In this document: positions 22,001 through 31,680 of the stretch, one piece after another | How positions within the stretch are numbered: the stretch's first letter is position 1 | How the letters are laid out: the number at the start of each line of letters is the position of its first letter | Assembly (NCBI GenBank): GCA_963930655.1 | Contig: OZ005608.1 | Span: 24,143,271 to 24,207,270 of the forward strand | Direction: 5' to 3' | Source: Myrica gale | Lineage: Eukaryota; Streptophyta; Magnoliopsida; Fagales; Myricaceae | DNA: 64,000 nucleotides | Notes under the pieces: model-generated | Seen by the model: only the letters and a program-made list of their open reading frames with translations | Databases searched by the model: none | Told to the model about the DNA's origin: nothing | Translations under genes and position numbers: made by a program

Positions 22001-22385
22001 GCTTGTCCCAAACCTGCTTAGCTGAGTTAATGTATAAGACATTGGAGGCAATATCCTTTGAGATGGAGTTGAGGAGCCAAGAGAGAATGAGGTTGTTGCA
22101 ACGCAGCCAAGGGGTGTATAATGAATCATTCAAGCTTGGGGTCTGAATAGTTCCATCCAAGAATCCCAACTTGTTTTTTATTGAAATGGCAAGAGAGAAG
22201 GATCGGCTCCATGACAAATAGTTGGATCCATTCAAGGGAGGAGAGACAATGACAGTGTTGGCATTGTCACTGTGGTGGAGAAAATAAGGGCTGTTGGGAT
22301 CCTCGGAGGGAGAGAAAAGAGAAGATGATGAGCTTGATGATGATAACGATGCAGACGAGGATGAAGAAGATGCCTGGGTTGACAT
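19059..22385 (-). CDS. Copia gag-protease-integrase-RT (5' part)
   Basis: A 1108-codon frame starting at an ATG about 125 bases inside the 5' LTR boundary. Domains in order: Ser-rich N-terminus; gag with PLNGSNYLSWSRSF (residues about 50-65); CCHC zinc knuckle CGHCGKTGHSKEKC (about 282-295); aspartic protease WILDTGATDHM (about 437); GAG-pre-integrase DLWHYRLGHLSF (about 580); integrase core HCDIWGPYS, TIVDDHTR, RTDNGAEF and TPQQNGVVERKH (about 635-745); Pro/Ser-rich linker; and the start of reverse transcriptase [20 protein letters not shown]. It ends prematurely after SLAATQ when the frame shifts relative to the rest of RT. All catalytic motifs seen are intact. Confidence 0.92.
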   Translation of the reverse strand: MSTQASSSSSSASLSSSSSSSSLFSPSEDPNSPYFLHHSDNANTVIVSPPLNGSNYLSWSRSFSLAISIKNKLGFLDGTIQTPSLNDSLYTPWLRCNNLILSWLLNSISKDIASNVLYINSAKQVWDKLKTRFSQPDDARIYHLQHQLGSIIQGSQSVSEYFTQLNAIWEELRIYRPLPCCSCGNCTCAALKLVGDVQQQDYVFKFLMGLNESFAGVRGQIILMSPLPSLDKAFSLILQEERQREARNLVMPISESSALATYQSNVLAAYQSNPKKKERSDITCGHCGKTGHSKEKCYRLIGFPPNFKFTKSKFGSNHSAHQVVSHQIGSQEEQKGKDETVHLPLSQAQIQKLLALTNVQNLQLGNIPSQPTTQSSGSFQSNAPNSTNPTSSVSNMAGTGLCFSSITAPIDASIFSAVHQQHFPFSHHTASNHSHSAPWILDTGATDHMVCSTSFLTTVTCKTQAYVQLPNGTRVRVTHIGTVQISPHLILTDVLCVPNFTFNLISVSKLTHKLNTCLIFLANSCFIQVLSTWTTIGHAKAHGGLYFLLPTSTSSKTSILSPPFRCNQANQTDVEGKFDLWHYRLGHLSFPRLQQIHLHDPSVQADNHSHCTVCPLAKQKRILFPLHVPSTTSSFDLIHCDIWGPYSQPSIHGFHYFLTIVDDHTRITWVYLMKFKSETRSLLESFFHIVQTQFHAKIKSIRTDNGAEFDMPDFYKTNGTFHQKSCVATPQQNGVVERKHQHLLNVAQALLFQASLPQKFWGDAILTAAYLINRTLTPLLDNRSPYEMLFSSPPSYHHLRVFGCLCYASTLQHNRGKFDPRARQCIFVGYPFGVKGYKMYDLKTHSTFLSRDVTFHESIFPFKNSALASDPSFQHTPDIVLPPALPDLFFHLPFPSLSTPQPTATAPTPSPTPSTPDSLPSSPSSSSFPSAEASPMALRRSTRPRQPPGYLTQYHCQLVNHLHTQSSTSSSTHHPLAKHLSYARLSPSHKSFSISLSSIKEPETYSQAVTSPHWRAAMMAELDALEKNNTWTITPLPPGKKAIGCRYVFKVKLNSDGTIDRYKARLVAKGFTQQEGFDYQETFSPVAKLTTVKTFFSLAATQLVFVST

Positions 22386-22508
22386 ACTGAAAAGGTGAAA
22401 AAGATTGATCGGTGATCAAGAATGAAAGGTTGAACAAGGAGAAGGGGACATCAAATCAGCAATCTTCAGCAGTGAAATATGACAGGAAAAATTCCCCCTC
22501 TGATACCA

Positions 22509-22875
22509 TGTTAGAAAGTGAAGAAAAGAGAGAGTTGTGATTTGGGAAAGAATTGCATTACTTCCGTTGGAGCAAAACAAATGTACAGAAAGAGGAATAT
22601 ATACAAGAAGCAAGAAAGAAAAGAAAAGCAAAAGAAAAACCCCTATGTACATCTGCCATAACGTGATTGGCTCAAGTGTGCATTATCCATCTCCTGAGCA
22701 GCTGAGTTGTTGGTATTGATCGAATCATTTTGGGACGTTGCTGTACGAGGACAGTGAGCTGTGTGCTCTGTTGCAGCTGTGTGCTCTGCTGTAGGAGGAC
22801 AGGGAGTTGAGTGCTCTGCCGGAGAGTGTAAGCGTTGGACGTGTCCTGTGGTCCCAGATTCCTTTTCTTGAGACT
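22509..22875 (-). repeat. 5' LTR of copia element
   Basis: 367 bp, matching 17481-17847 at all but about two positions. On the minus strand it would carry the promoter; TATATATTCC (complement of about 22595-22605) is a candidate TATA box. Confidence 0.93.
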
Positions 22876-22880
22876 CTCTC

Positions 22881-23109
22881 AACATCTATGTTGGTAATGG
22901 GTCGTGGCCTGCAGTAGTTGCTACCGGGGCGTTAGCCCCCATTGTCAATGCTTTCCAGCATCATGGGCAACTCAGGATGGTGTTCGAAATGAAAGTGGCT
23001 TTAAAACTGGGGAAAAACTTGTCACAACTCAAAAAACTCACTAGAAAGTCAGCTTCTTTGCGTTTGGATGGAACCACCATAAATGAATTAGCAAGCAAAC
23101 TTTTATAGT
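22881..23109 (+). other. 76-codon open stretch of unknown origin
   Basis: From just right of the copia target duplication, one plus-strand frame is open for about 76 codons (starting NIYVGNGSWPAVVATG) to a TAG at 23107-23109. There is no ATG at its left end because the copia insertion lies there. I recognise no family with confidence. It may be a gene fragment inside the long-armed element, or chance. Confidence 0.3.
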
Positions 23110-23264
23110 TTAGGATTTCGTGCAGAGTCATTCTTTGATATTTTGATTGTTGATACAACTAATTGTTTATACAATCCTACTCTTACATGTATAGAAATAA
23201 CTTTATGATCGCAGGAGAACTAGAGATGCGGTGGGATCTTGAAACCAATAGCGATCTTGATGAA

Positions 23265-23610
23265 CTAGGGTTCTTGATGTATTTGAAAAACAATTTGAGG
23301 AAAGAAGATGTTGGCGATGTGGGTCTTCCGCATCTTACCAAATTGTAATTGATGTGGCACGGGCTTTTTAGTAAATTAAGGGAGATATTGGTGACGTGGT
23401 GGGAGAGGTGGAGGAGCTGAGCCCAATCATCAAATGACACGCGTCTTCATTTAATTGGTTGTGATGTGGTCACCGTTTGACACGTCGTCAAATTTTATCA
23501 TTATTTAGATGGAAGAGTATAATTAGAAAAATGGGTATACCGGAGGAGTGTCCATATAACAAAATTTATCCTAAGAGTATATTTAAAAAAAGTTTATACC
23601 ACGTGTACCT
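23265..23610 (-). repeat. Right long inverted arm of Mutator-like element
   Basis: Inverted partner of 16655-17035. The outer roughly 55 bp (CATATAACAAAATTTATCC to AAAAAAAGTTTATACCAC) match best; the inner part is more diverged but keeps order and spacing. Without the nested copia, the whole element would be about 1.6 kb. Confidence 0.55.
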
Positions 23611-23846
23611 ATTACAATCTCGCGACAAAGGACATGGTCGCACTCAAACTCAAGCTGATTACATAAAACATCAGTCATTAGCCAAATTTCTCACTTCTCA
23701 AGCCCACCTTCTCTGTTCACACCCAGTCAGCTTAGCTGACTCACGCTTTTCCAGTCCTTGTAGAAGTAGAAGAACCAAGCACTGTAGAAAGCTCTTCTCT
23801 CTGAATCCTATCACACACACTCTGCCTCTCTCTCTCTGTTGTCCAA

Positions 23847-24551
23847 ATGAATCCCCCACACCAACACCAGCAACAACAAGATTCCTCGTTTGACTCCGAC
23901 CCGCAGCTCCCGAGCATCAAAATCCACCACCCAGCTTCCCCTCGCCATCCCTCCTCCACGTCAGCAGCCACCCCCACCGCTGGGGTACGCCGCAGGATCG
24001 GAGTGGCCGTCGATCTCTCCGACGAGTCCGCCTACGCCGTTCGCTGGGCCGTACACCACTACATCCGCCCCGGTGATGCCGTCATCCTCCTCCACGTCAG
24101 CCCCACCTCCGTCCTCTTTGGTGCCGACTGGGGCTCTATCGACCTCTCCCTCTCCCCTTCGGACGCGGACGGCGATTGCACTACCGACACCGCCACCCCC
24201 AGGGCGGCCAAGCAGAAGCTGGAGGACGATTTCGACGCGTTCACGGCGGCCAAAGCCGCGGATCTCGCGAGACCGTTGCGGGAGGCCCAGATCCCGTTCA
24301 AGATCCACATCGTGAAGGACCACGACATGAGGGAGAGGATCTGTCTCGAGGTCGAGAGGCTGGGCCTCAACACGGTGATCATGGGGAGCAGGGGATTCGG
24401 TGCGGCGCGCCGTGGCAGCGACGGTAAGCTCGGCAGCGTCAGCGACTACTGCGTCCACCACTGCGTTTGTCCCGTCGTCGTGGTGCGGTATCCGGAAGAC
24501 AAGGACGCCGGCGATGGTGGAAATGATAGCGCCGCGCCCGAGGCGTGTTAG
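23847..24551 (+). CDS. PHOS34: Universal stress protein, PHOS32/PHOS34 type
   Basis: A single open frame of 234 residues from an ATG in CAAATGAAT. Residues 1-45 are a Gln/His/Pro-rich N-terminus containing HHPASPRHP; the SP at 31-32 matches the MAP-kinase phosphorylation site region of Arabidopsis PHOS32/34. A UspA domain spans about 50-220: RIGVAVDLSDESAYAVRWAV (first strand and helix), GDAVILLHVSPTSVLFGADW, FKIHIVKDHDMRERICLEVE, and the glycine-rich nucleotide-binding loop GSRGFGAARRGSDGKLGS near residue 180, then HHCVCPVVVVR. UspA proteins bind ATP or AMP and act in stress signalling. The gene is GC-rich against an AT-rich background. PHOS-type relatives often have an acidic tail; here an acidic tail-like frame lies just past the stop in another frame. 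No intron is needed to read the domain. Confidence 0.88.
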   Translation: MNPPHQHQQQQDSSFDSDPQLPSIKIHHPASPRHPSSTSAATPTAGVRRRIGVAVDLSDESAYAVRWAVHHYIRPGDAVILLHVSPTSVLFGADWGSIDLSLSPSDADGDCTTDTATPRAAKQKLEDDFDAFTAAKAADLARPLREAQIPFKIHIVKDHDMRERICLEVERLGLNTVIMGSRGFGAARRGSDGKLGSVSDYCVHHCVCPVVVVRYPEDKDAGDGGNDSAAPEAC

Positions 24552-24868
24552 CCATGATGGAAGAGGATGAGGTGGAGCATGAGGAGGAGAACGATGAGTC
24601 GAAAGGTTAGGCTTTTGCTTTACTCCTCGATTTTGTATCAGAATTTGGTGCATGTATTTGTTTTTCTCTGAATTTTGCATTTCTTTGGTTATGGACTGGT
24701 TTTATGCTATGAGTGTTGGTATTTGGATCTTGAGTTGTGGGCGTTTTGTTGCTTGATGTATAACTAGATTGTGTAAGGACTGAGATGAGCGACTTTCCTA
24801 GTGGAACTGAAGACTGAATTTGCTGCCTTTGGAATTTGAATATTTTTTTGTCATGTAGAATTATCAAT
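24552..24868 (+). other. 3' flank of PHOS34-like gene
   Basis: Noncoding after the TAG at 24549-24551, except a short acidic frame at 24554-24610 (MMEEDEVEHEEENDESKG). Probably 3' UTR. Confidence 0.4.
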
Positions 24869-24876
24869 GTTAGGCC

Positions 24877-27042
24877 TTGGGCTGTTCACCGGTACAGGCG
24901 GTGGGCCAGTTAACCGGCACCGCCACGGTAACCGCCCCCTAGTAACGGGGGCGGTACCGGTTGCCATTTTCACCCATTAGCGGTGAAAATGGCGGTGGCG
25001 GTGAATGGGCGGTTCACCTCCACCACTGTAATTTTTTTTTACAAAATATAAGCTAGGGAGATAGAGGGAGAAGAGAGAGAGGTGCAGGGGAGAGAGATAG
25101 AGAAAAGAGCAGGGAGAGAGAGAGTGAGACGGAGAGAGGAGGATGAGAGAGAAGAGAGAGAAAGGTGTTGGGGAGAGACAGAGACGGGGAGAGAGGGAGA
25201 GAGAGACAAAGAGGGGGGAGAGAGAGGGGTGAAAAGTGAAAGAGGGAGAGGGAGGAGAGGGGAGGGGAGTTGGATGAGCATCATCTTAATGTCAAACCTG
25301 ATGTCTTATTAACAAAGGATCAATCTAATATTCTACTAACATGGTGCTTAGATGTCGATCGGAATTAATACATCCAATATCTTCAGAAGATTGTACGGGG
25401 ATCTTTTAGTTTGGGTGAACTTACTTCATTCCATGACTTCCCTTGAGCAAGACGGGATATAGAGGTGCTTTTGGATTCGCAAATGATATGAAATTCGAAA
25501 CTGCAATCAGTTTAGGCTGCAATATTCCAATAATGTAATTACTCATAATAATAGAAGAAACGAAAAGTAATGCAGTGAAAGACCGATAAGTACTTTAAAC
25601 ATCACATGTTCTTTTTTTCTTTTTTCTTTTCAGCACTCTATAGCAACATATTTATGAAGCCTAAGAACAAGATGAGAGCAATGGATATACGTTTAACAAA
25701 CCGCCTGAAAATACTACAAAGAAGAAATCAGCCTGCTGATTGATCAATTGAAACTTCAAATAGCTTTGCCTCCGCTCGCGCATTGTGCAGTGAAGACGTC
25801 AATATCACACAGGTAAGCAAGAAAAACAAAAGCAAAATAGTTTAAACAATGCGCGGCATGACCAAAAACTTAAACAATGCGCGATATGACCAATAGTTTA
25901 CACAAGGTTGCGCGCAAGGCACCTTTGACAGGATCCCCAATGAAGACCACGATCTGGACTACCACGAGTTGAAGGGTGAGTGGCAAGAGGCAGCGCCAGC
26001 GCCAGCGACCGACCATTGCGATCCGGACACGCCCCCGAGCGCGCACCCCTAAAACAATAGTGACCGATCAGGGCAGCCAAAGCAGGCTGACCGACAAGGG
26101 CCAGCCCGACAGACCGACCGAACAGGGCAACCAAGTCATGTCACCCGACCAGGACAACCCATGCGTGCTGACCGACCAGGAGCCCAACAATACTTATGCC
26201 CGGCATGCCAACCAGTTAGTCGTAGACAGACTAGGACCAGCTCATGACTAGCTTGAAGCGTAGCGACCGCACGACCACGCTTTTTATGGAATTATCCTCG
26301 GCGATTTGTTTCCTTTTTTGTAGGGATACGGCTAGATCTGGACGTTTAGAATATTATCTTCTTCTTTTGAAAGTGCGGTTTATTAGGCTTGTAATATCAA
26401 ATCTCTTTGATTTAAGGAATTTATTCCTAAAGATCAGTGATTTGATTTTATTGGATTAAGAGTATTTTAGAGTTTGTAAGCTTCTAAGGATGTATATATA
26501 AACACCCTTAGGAGCATTAGAGAAGTATCATCGAGAGAATAGTCGAGTCTTAGAAAGCCTGAGTACTTTTGGGAATATTTTGGCCGAGCATAGGCACGTA
26601 TATGCTAAATCGGTGTCCGAGCTAATAACCTTGTCATTTGGGATTCATTCTAGGCTAATAACCAAGTTTGGGTACTCGTTCTTGGGCTAATTAACCATTG
26701 ATCGAGATTATCTTGTTTCTTGTGGTACGAAGGACTAATAATCCTTAGATCACGTTTCCTTTTATCATAACAGTTTGGGTATTTCTCATTCTTGGTGTGT
26801 TAGATCCTATTTATTACGCTTGTGAATTACTTATCATTGGTCGGGAGGATCACTGAGGTATTGAAGTAGATCGGGTTCGAGGAAAATCGGTGCTTGTTTT
26901 GGGTTCTTAGACCGGGGACCCTAACAACCTTGCCTGACGCGCGCGCAGGACACCTTGGCCGGTTAACCGGTACCGGTGTAACCGGTGCCGGGGGCGGTTG
27001 GGGTTTTGGGGACACCGCCCATGGCGCCGATGCACAACCCTA
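24877..27042. mobile_element. 2.2-kb hAT-like element with GGCCGGTTAACC subtermini
   Basis: Left end TTGGGCTGTTCACCGGTAC (24877) and right end GATGCACAACCCTA (to 27042) are inverted-repeat-like and flanked by GTTAGGCC (24869-24876) and GTTGGGCC (27043-27050), an 8-bp duplication with one mismatch. Both ends carry dense complementary CCGGTTAACCGG / ACCGGTACCGG words. Inside lie a GAGA-rich purine tract (25050-25270, like the one in the 5047 element), a GACCGA-rich segment (25980-26250) and TATATAAACACCC (26492-26504). No transposase is visible. The interior from about 25900 to 26930 could be a nested LTR-type fragment. Confidence 0.7.
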
Positions 27043-27050
27043 GTTGGGCC

Positions 27051-30000
27051 TTTCACTTTTGTACTGGGGATCTGCGACGAAATCCAATAGGATGCTGTAT
27101 GACGGAAGTTAAAAATTTCTCCGATGCCTTGTTAAATTCTGATTGTCGTGGTTATAGCCTTATAAATATGTTTTTGTTGTAGCAAGCAGGAACTAGCAGG
27201 CTTGGTCATCTGGATTGGCAGTAAATCCATCTTTTCATTGTTGAGATTAACAGTAAAACTTTCCCCCAGATTTTGGCGACAGATGGTGTCTAAGAGTGGA
27301 TACTTTTAATGAATCCTCTTTTGATAGTTCTACTGGTGCTTGAAAAACTACCCATCGGTCCACTCCTTTTAATGGGCATTCTTAGCCGTTTGAATGAATT
27401 TCATTAGTGAGCTTGGCTAGCTGAATGGTGCTCAGCGAACAATTTGTCTCGTTGCTTAAAAGAAAAGCAAGGAGGCGATTGGATGCATTCACTTTGAAAT
27501 TGTGGCACCTGAGAAGAAGTGATAGAGAACGAAATATTTATTTGAGGATATGAGAGGTACAAAGTTTTACTCCAAGCCATGCATAGGATCTCTTAGAGAG
27601 GCACAAAGCTCTGCATATACGGCAGGTCTTGGTATGGTGATGTTGTGACTATTATTTCTGAATGGAGATAAGCATAGGAAACTAGTACACATTACAAGTT
27701 AGGATTAAAATTTGTGTGATGAAGTCTGTTGCCCACATCCTTAGTCATGGTTATCATGATTATCTCTTTATGATTACTGTTTGTAAGATGCTAATGGAGG
27801 AAGAGTTTTATTAAATATGCTATTTTTTCGAGACTAGGGTTCGAGCTGGTGAATTTGGGTAGATTTTGGGATTTTTATTGAACTATATTCGTAGCCATTT
27901 TGGGTTTAATGATTTTATCCGTTGCCTGTTGCTTGATATGCTTCTCTTGTGTCATTTGGGAACTTTGAACTGCGTTGCCAGAATTCATGGACACTGAGAT
28001 TCGGGGATGTATTTCTACCTGCAATATGTGGTGAATGGCTACGTTTGTGTCACCTTATTGTAAGCAGCCAACGAAAAAGGATGTTACTAGTACTTGTAAC
28101 TGAACGATTGCAGGTTGAATGACCGGGGCAACATGGATGCATGCTACATGTAGCCCACCTTTAATCTATTAGCTTTAATTTAATCTTTCTTTGGTAACTC
28201 CACCCAGTCCCCCTAAGCTATGCATGTGGGTGGGTAACAGAAGATTTTTTTGAGCTGTGAGATTTCTATGCTGAGACTGACCAATCTGTTGTTTCTGAAG
28301 CTTTTTCGGAGTTCATTGGTGGGAAGCGGGAATCCTTGGTTTTTTGTGAATATTAACTGCACTTTATTAGGCTTCTAATTTCTCCCTGTAACGGTCGTGT
28401 TTTTTTAAGTATTTATGTGTTTGCTAAAGATGTTTTCCTCACCAGAATCCATTGTTGGCTCACCAGCTTTTCCTTGTGGTTTGCACCTCTTTTTGTGCTT
28501 CTACTGCTGCTGCTTGCCTCTAGATGAAATACTCAGCTTTTAAGTCAAAATATAAGCCTAAGAATTATATCCCTGTTGAACCAATTACAAGTTTTCACCT
28601 GAAATTTTACAACGACGCTTGGAAATGGACATTTCTTTTTTTTGTAAATGCTTAAATGTTTATCCTAGTTGGGGTTTAGAATAGGTTCCCTTCAATGGTG
28701 ATCTTTTTTTATGCAAAGGAAGGTTGTACAGCTTTTTTTCATTTCTAATTCATGTTGATTGAGTCATTATCATTCTAATGCTTTAGAGTGGAGATTTATG
28801 TAGTAATGGTCATACATGGATGAGTTTGAAACAATAGTTTCTTCTGTAGTAGTTATAAATATGTTATGGCGCTGTTTTGTGTTTGGCAATGTGTCTACTG
28901 CTACATCGTTATTTATAGCACTAGCGAATTTTAAATTTTATGTGGACGCACTTCGAAAGTGTACTGTCAAACAGCTTAGTATTTTTTGGGCATGCCTGAG
29001 ACTGTGTGGATCTGAGGTGATGCTAGTCGTTTGCTTTTAAGTCTTCATCGGGTGGAGAACAACAAAATCTGCTGTACAAGATCTGCTGTCGTGCTGTGGC
29101 ATTATTTCTTATCAGTGATTCGTTAATTCAATACTGTGCATCTTATAACCAGATGCACTAAGATGGTTGAAGCACTGTAATAAGTGGCCAGCTTTGTATT
29201 AGTCACAAGCTAACATCACTATCTTTTGCTTATTTCGTGGCAGATGCTTAGAAGGAGAGAATGGAATGGCATGAGAGTTCCAGGTATGGATAAAATTTAG
29301 TTCTTACTTTCTGCTTGCATATTGCATTCTGAAATTACTGAATCAAACTTTTTCGTTTTCCTGCATCTTTTCCTGCCCGTGCTAGCCTCTCATTTGTCAT
29401 ATAGATCTTTGGTTGCATCTCAGTTTACTTCTCGTCTTTTAGGTAGCGTAGAAGGCATCAGCTGACAGTCCTAGAGTGAATTTATGTTCTTTGCCGCTGA
29501 GAGGTGGATTATAGAATGCTCACTCTCCGTCCCTTTTGTCAAAAGATTCTCTCTTGTATGTGTGGTTGAGATTTGTTGGACTCTGTTAGGCAAAAATGTG
29601 AGAAAAACTACGTCGCTGAATTGTTATATAACCCCCTTCTGATGGTAAAGATTTACTTGTTAATGTCGTGCTTTGCTTGTGACCTGGTTAGTGGATTGAT
29701 GGGCTCCCGCAATCGAAGTGCGGTTGAAAAAGCGTTGCACAATTCGACTTCTAGCTTCCGTTTCTTCTACCCCTATTAGAACTGCTCCGAGGAAAGAGAT
29801 GGAACCGTCTCTCAGACTCTTCTGCACGCTTTATTCTCCACTTGTGTCACTTTCATTCATTTTCCCTCGACTATCCAATGCGTAATGAGCAAGTCTGGAT
29901 ATACCGAGTTCCACGTAAGGCAAAAACTGGCACGTAATCCTTCTCCTCCCACCCCGAATGACCAAAAAAAAAAAAGATTCGGCATTTCCAATCTAGTCGA

Positions 30001-30150
30001 TCATCTTCTCAATAGCGGCAAGATCTTCTAAAGTAATTTGTCTTGATAGCTTATAAAATCCTAACCATTCTATTTATCCCTTGTGCTTCCTCTTGCCTCG
30101 CGCCTTTTAATGATTTAAAACCTCCATACGGTTTACTCTGCAAACTCCAG
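27051..30150. other. Long intergenic region, no supported gene
   Basis: About 3.1 kb without recognisable coding sequence. Short open frames at 28816-29040 and 29573-29779 lack domains. A splice-like block at 29243-29284 (preceded by GGCAG, followed by GTATGG) is compatible with a noncoding or extended 3' transcript but proves nothing. Confidence 0.45.
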
Positions 30151-30160
30151 AGTGTTCTAA

Positions 30161-30319
30161 GGGCATGTTCGTTTAGGAAGAATCCTCAGGATTCTACAAC
30201 CAAACATAATTTTTCATACCACATAAATATAACTACAACACGCATACCAATAAAGTTAACATCACATAAAAATTCTCAAAACACAAAAAATTCTCACAAT
30301 ACACCTTAACCGAACACAC
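30161..30319. mobile_element. PIF/Harbinger-like MITE, 159 bp
   Basis: The ends GGGCATGTTCGTTTAGG and (reverse complement) GTGTGTTCGGTTAAGG are imperfect inverted repeats, flanked on both sides by TAA (30158-30160 and 30320-30322), the Harbinger-type target duplication. Confidence 0.65.
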
Positions 30320-30486
30320 TAAGTTTCCAACCGAACCAAAGAGGTTAAAAAATTGAAAAAAAAAACTTCAATATCGAAGTGATATTATGTGAGAAGAACC
30401 AAAAATAGTACAATTTCATAGTTTGGTATGGAGAAAAAGCAAAGCTTGCTGTTTGTCAAAAGTATTTTCTGCTTTCATCAAATAGT

Positions 30487-30685
30487 GGGTATGTTTGGTG
30501 CCCAAATATTTGGGCTCAAATATTTAGGTTTAATCATAAAATATTCGTCACATAATTTTTTATTATTATAATACTTATTAAAAATCTTCTCTCTTTACTT
30601 TTTCACCAACTTCCATAACATATCTTTACTTTATAAAAATTTTCCAAACTTCAATACTCAAAATTTTCACCCTCAAACATCCCCT
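30487..30685. mobile_element. AT-rich MITE with ATGTTTG ends
   Basis: Imperfect inverted ends GGGTATGTTTGGTG and (complement) GGGGATGTTTGAGG, with an AT-rich interior. It aligns end to end with 16458-16640 in inverse orientation and with 42750-42925 in the same orientation. Confidence 0.65.
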
Positions 30686-31680
30686 GTATTTTCCATTGAG
30701 TTTACAAATTTACAATTGAGCCCCTTTTTGCTTCATGATGTTCCTAACTTTGTCGTTATCTCCTCGACTAGTTGACTTCTCACGGCTTCCAATCCATGCA
30801 AGTTACATCAATACGTAAAGATGAAGCCACTAAGTCCTAACACGTAAGCCGCGAGTCAAAAACTTTAAGAACCATGTGCACGCTTCAGTTCTCAGATTTA
30901 TTTTATTTAAACATGCTTTTCCTATGTAGTAAGAATATTTCTGGGCTTCAGGCCTCTATCCACCACACACTTCATTTCTACTTTCTAGCTAGCTACCGAC
31001 AAATCTCGTCCATTAAAATGCCCCTCTGCTCACCTCACATCTTTTGTCTGCCCTCACCTAATGCCACACATTATTCAACACGAGTGCCACTGTACGGTCA
31101 AAATTGCGGCAACCTACTTACTAGTGACTACTACTGAGTTGGGACTACCACTCCTACTACATGTGGTTGAGGGACTGAACCTACACTAAGCCCCTTCACT
31201 TCTACAAGTGGATTAGAGGTGGTCGAGCTGGAAGTTGGAGAGCAACTCTTGGACAAATAATACCCAAATTAATAGACAATACAATTCATCTTATCAGTAA
31301 ATCCAATAAAATAAATCCATTGTACCCGGCTACCTACCTAATCTTTGAACCATCAAACCAGTGAGCACTGTACCATAAGAAATCCAAATAGTACGGAACA
31401 GTTTATTTATATGCATCAATTAAATTAACTCGAAAAATAATCCCAAAAACAACCCTCCCTCCCTCTTTTTATTTTTCACTTACAAATCATGCCAATAGAC
31501 ACAAAAAGGAAGGAATATTAGGAGAAAATCCCACTAATTTTATATACAAGCTGGACTAGAGATGGATTAGCAGTAAGTAAGCAAATAAATCGTAGATTAA
31601 AGCCACAGGGAAAAGTAACCTCAAACTGCATTGGTTATGGTGATGAAAGTGTTAGTAACAGGCACCCACCCCTCCCGAGA
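30686..31680. other. Intergenic DNA, 3' of B-box gene
   Basis: No gene. An open frame at 30874-31137 shows no domain. The right part is probably 3' UTR and flank of the minus-strand B-box gene. Confidence 0.4.

Larger units (their letters stand above)
17481..22875 (-). mobile_element. Young full-length Ty1/copia retrotransposon
   Basis: Two 367-bp LTRs (17481-17847 and 22509-22875) enclose gag-protease-integrase-RT-RNase H on the minus strand, the copia order. The flanks show the 5-bp duplication CTCTC (17476-17480 and 22876-22880), although it lies in a CT-rich run. A primer-binding site TGGTATCAGA complementary to initiator tRNA-Met follows the 5' LTR (complement of about 22499-22508), and a purine tract (complement of CCCCCTCAAG, 17848-17857) precedes the 3' LTR. 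LTRs differ at about two positions by eye, so insertion was recent. One frame break in RT is the only visible defect. The minus-strand LTR start reads AG rather than TG. Confidence 0.93.

Noticed and set aside
23961..24680. 239-codon minus-strand frame opposite the PHOS34-like gene
   Set aside because: Shadow of a GC-rich coding region; the plus strand carries the clear UspA domain.
25039..25312. Open frames encoding LSLSPSLP-type or REREKR-type low-complexity peptides
   Set aside because: Produced by a GAGA-type tract within the 24877-27042 element.
26240..26930. Possible solo LTR (TATATAAACACCC followed by repeated ATTCTAGGCTAATAACC-type words)
   Set aside because: I could not find TG...CA ends or a 5-bp duplication, so I did not call it as a feature.
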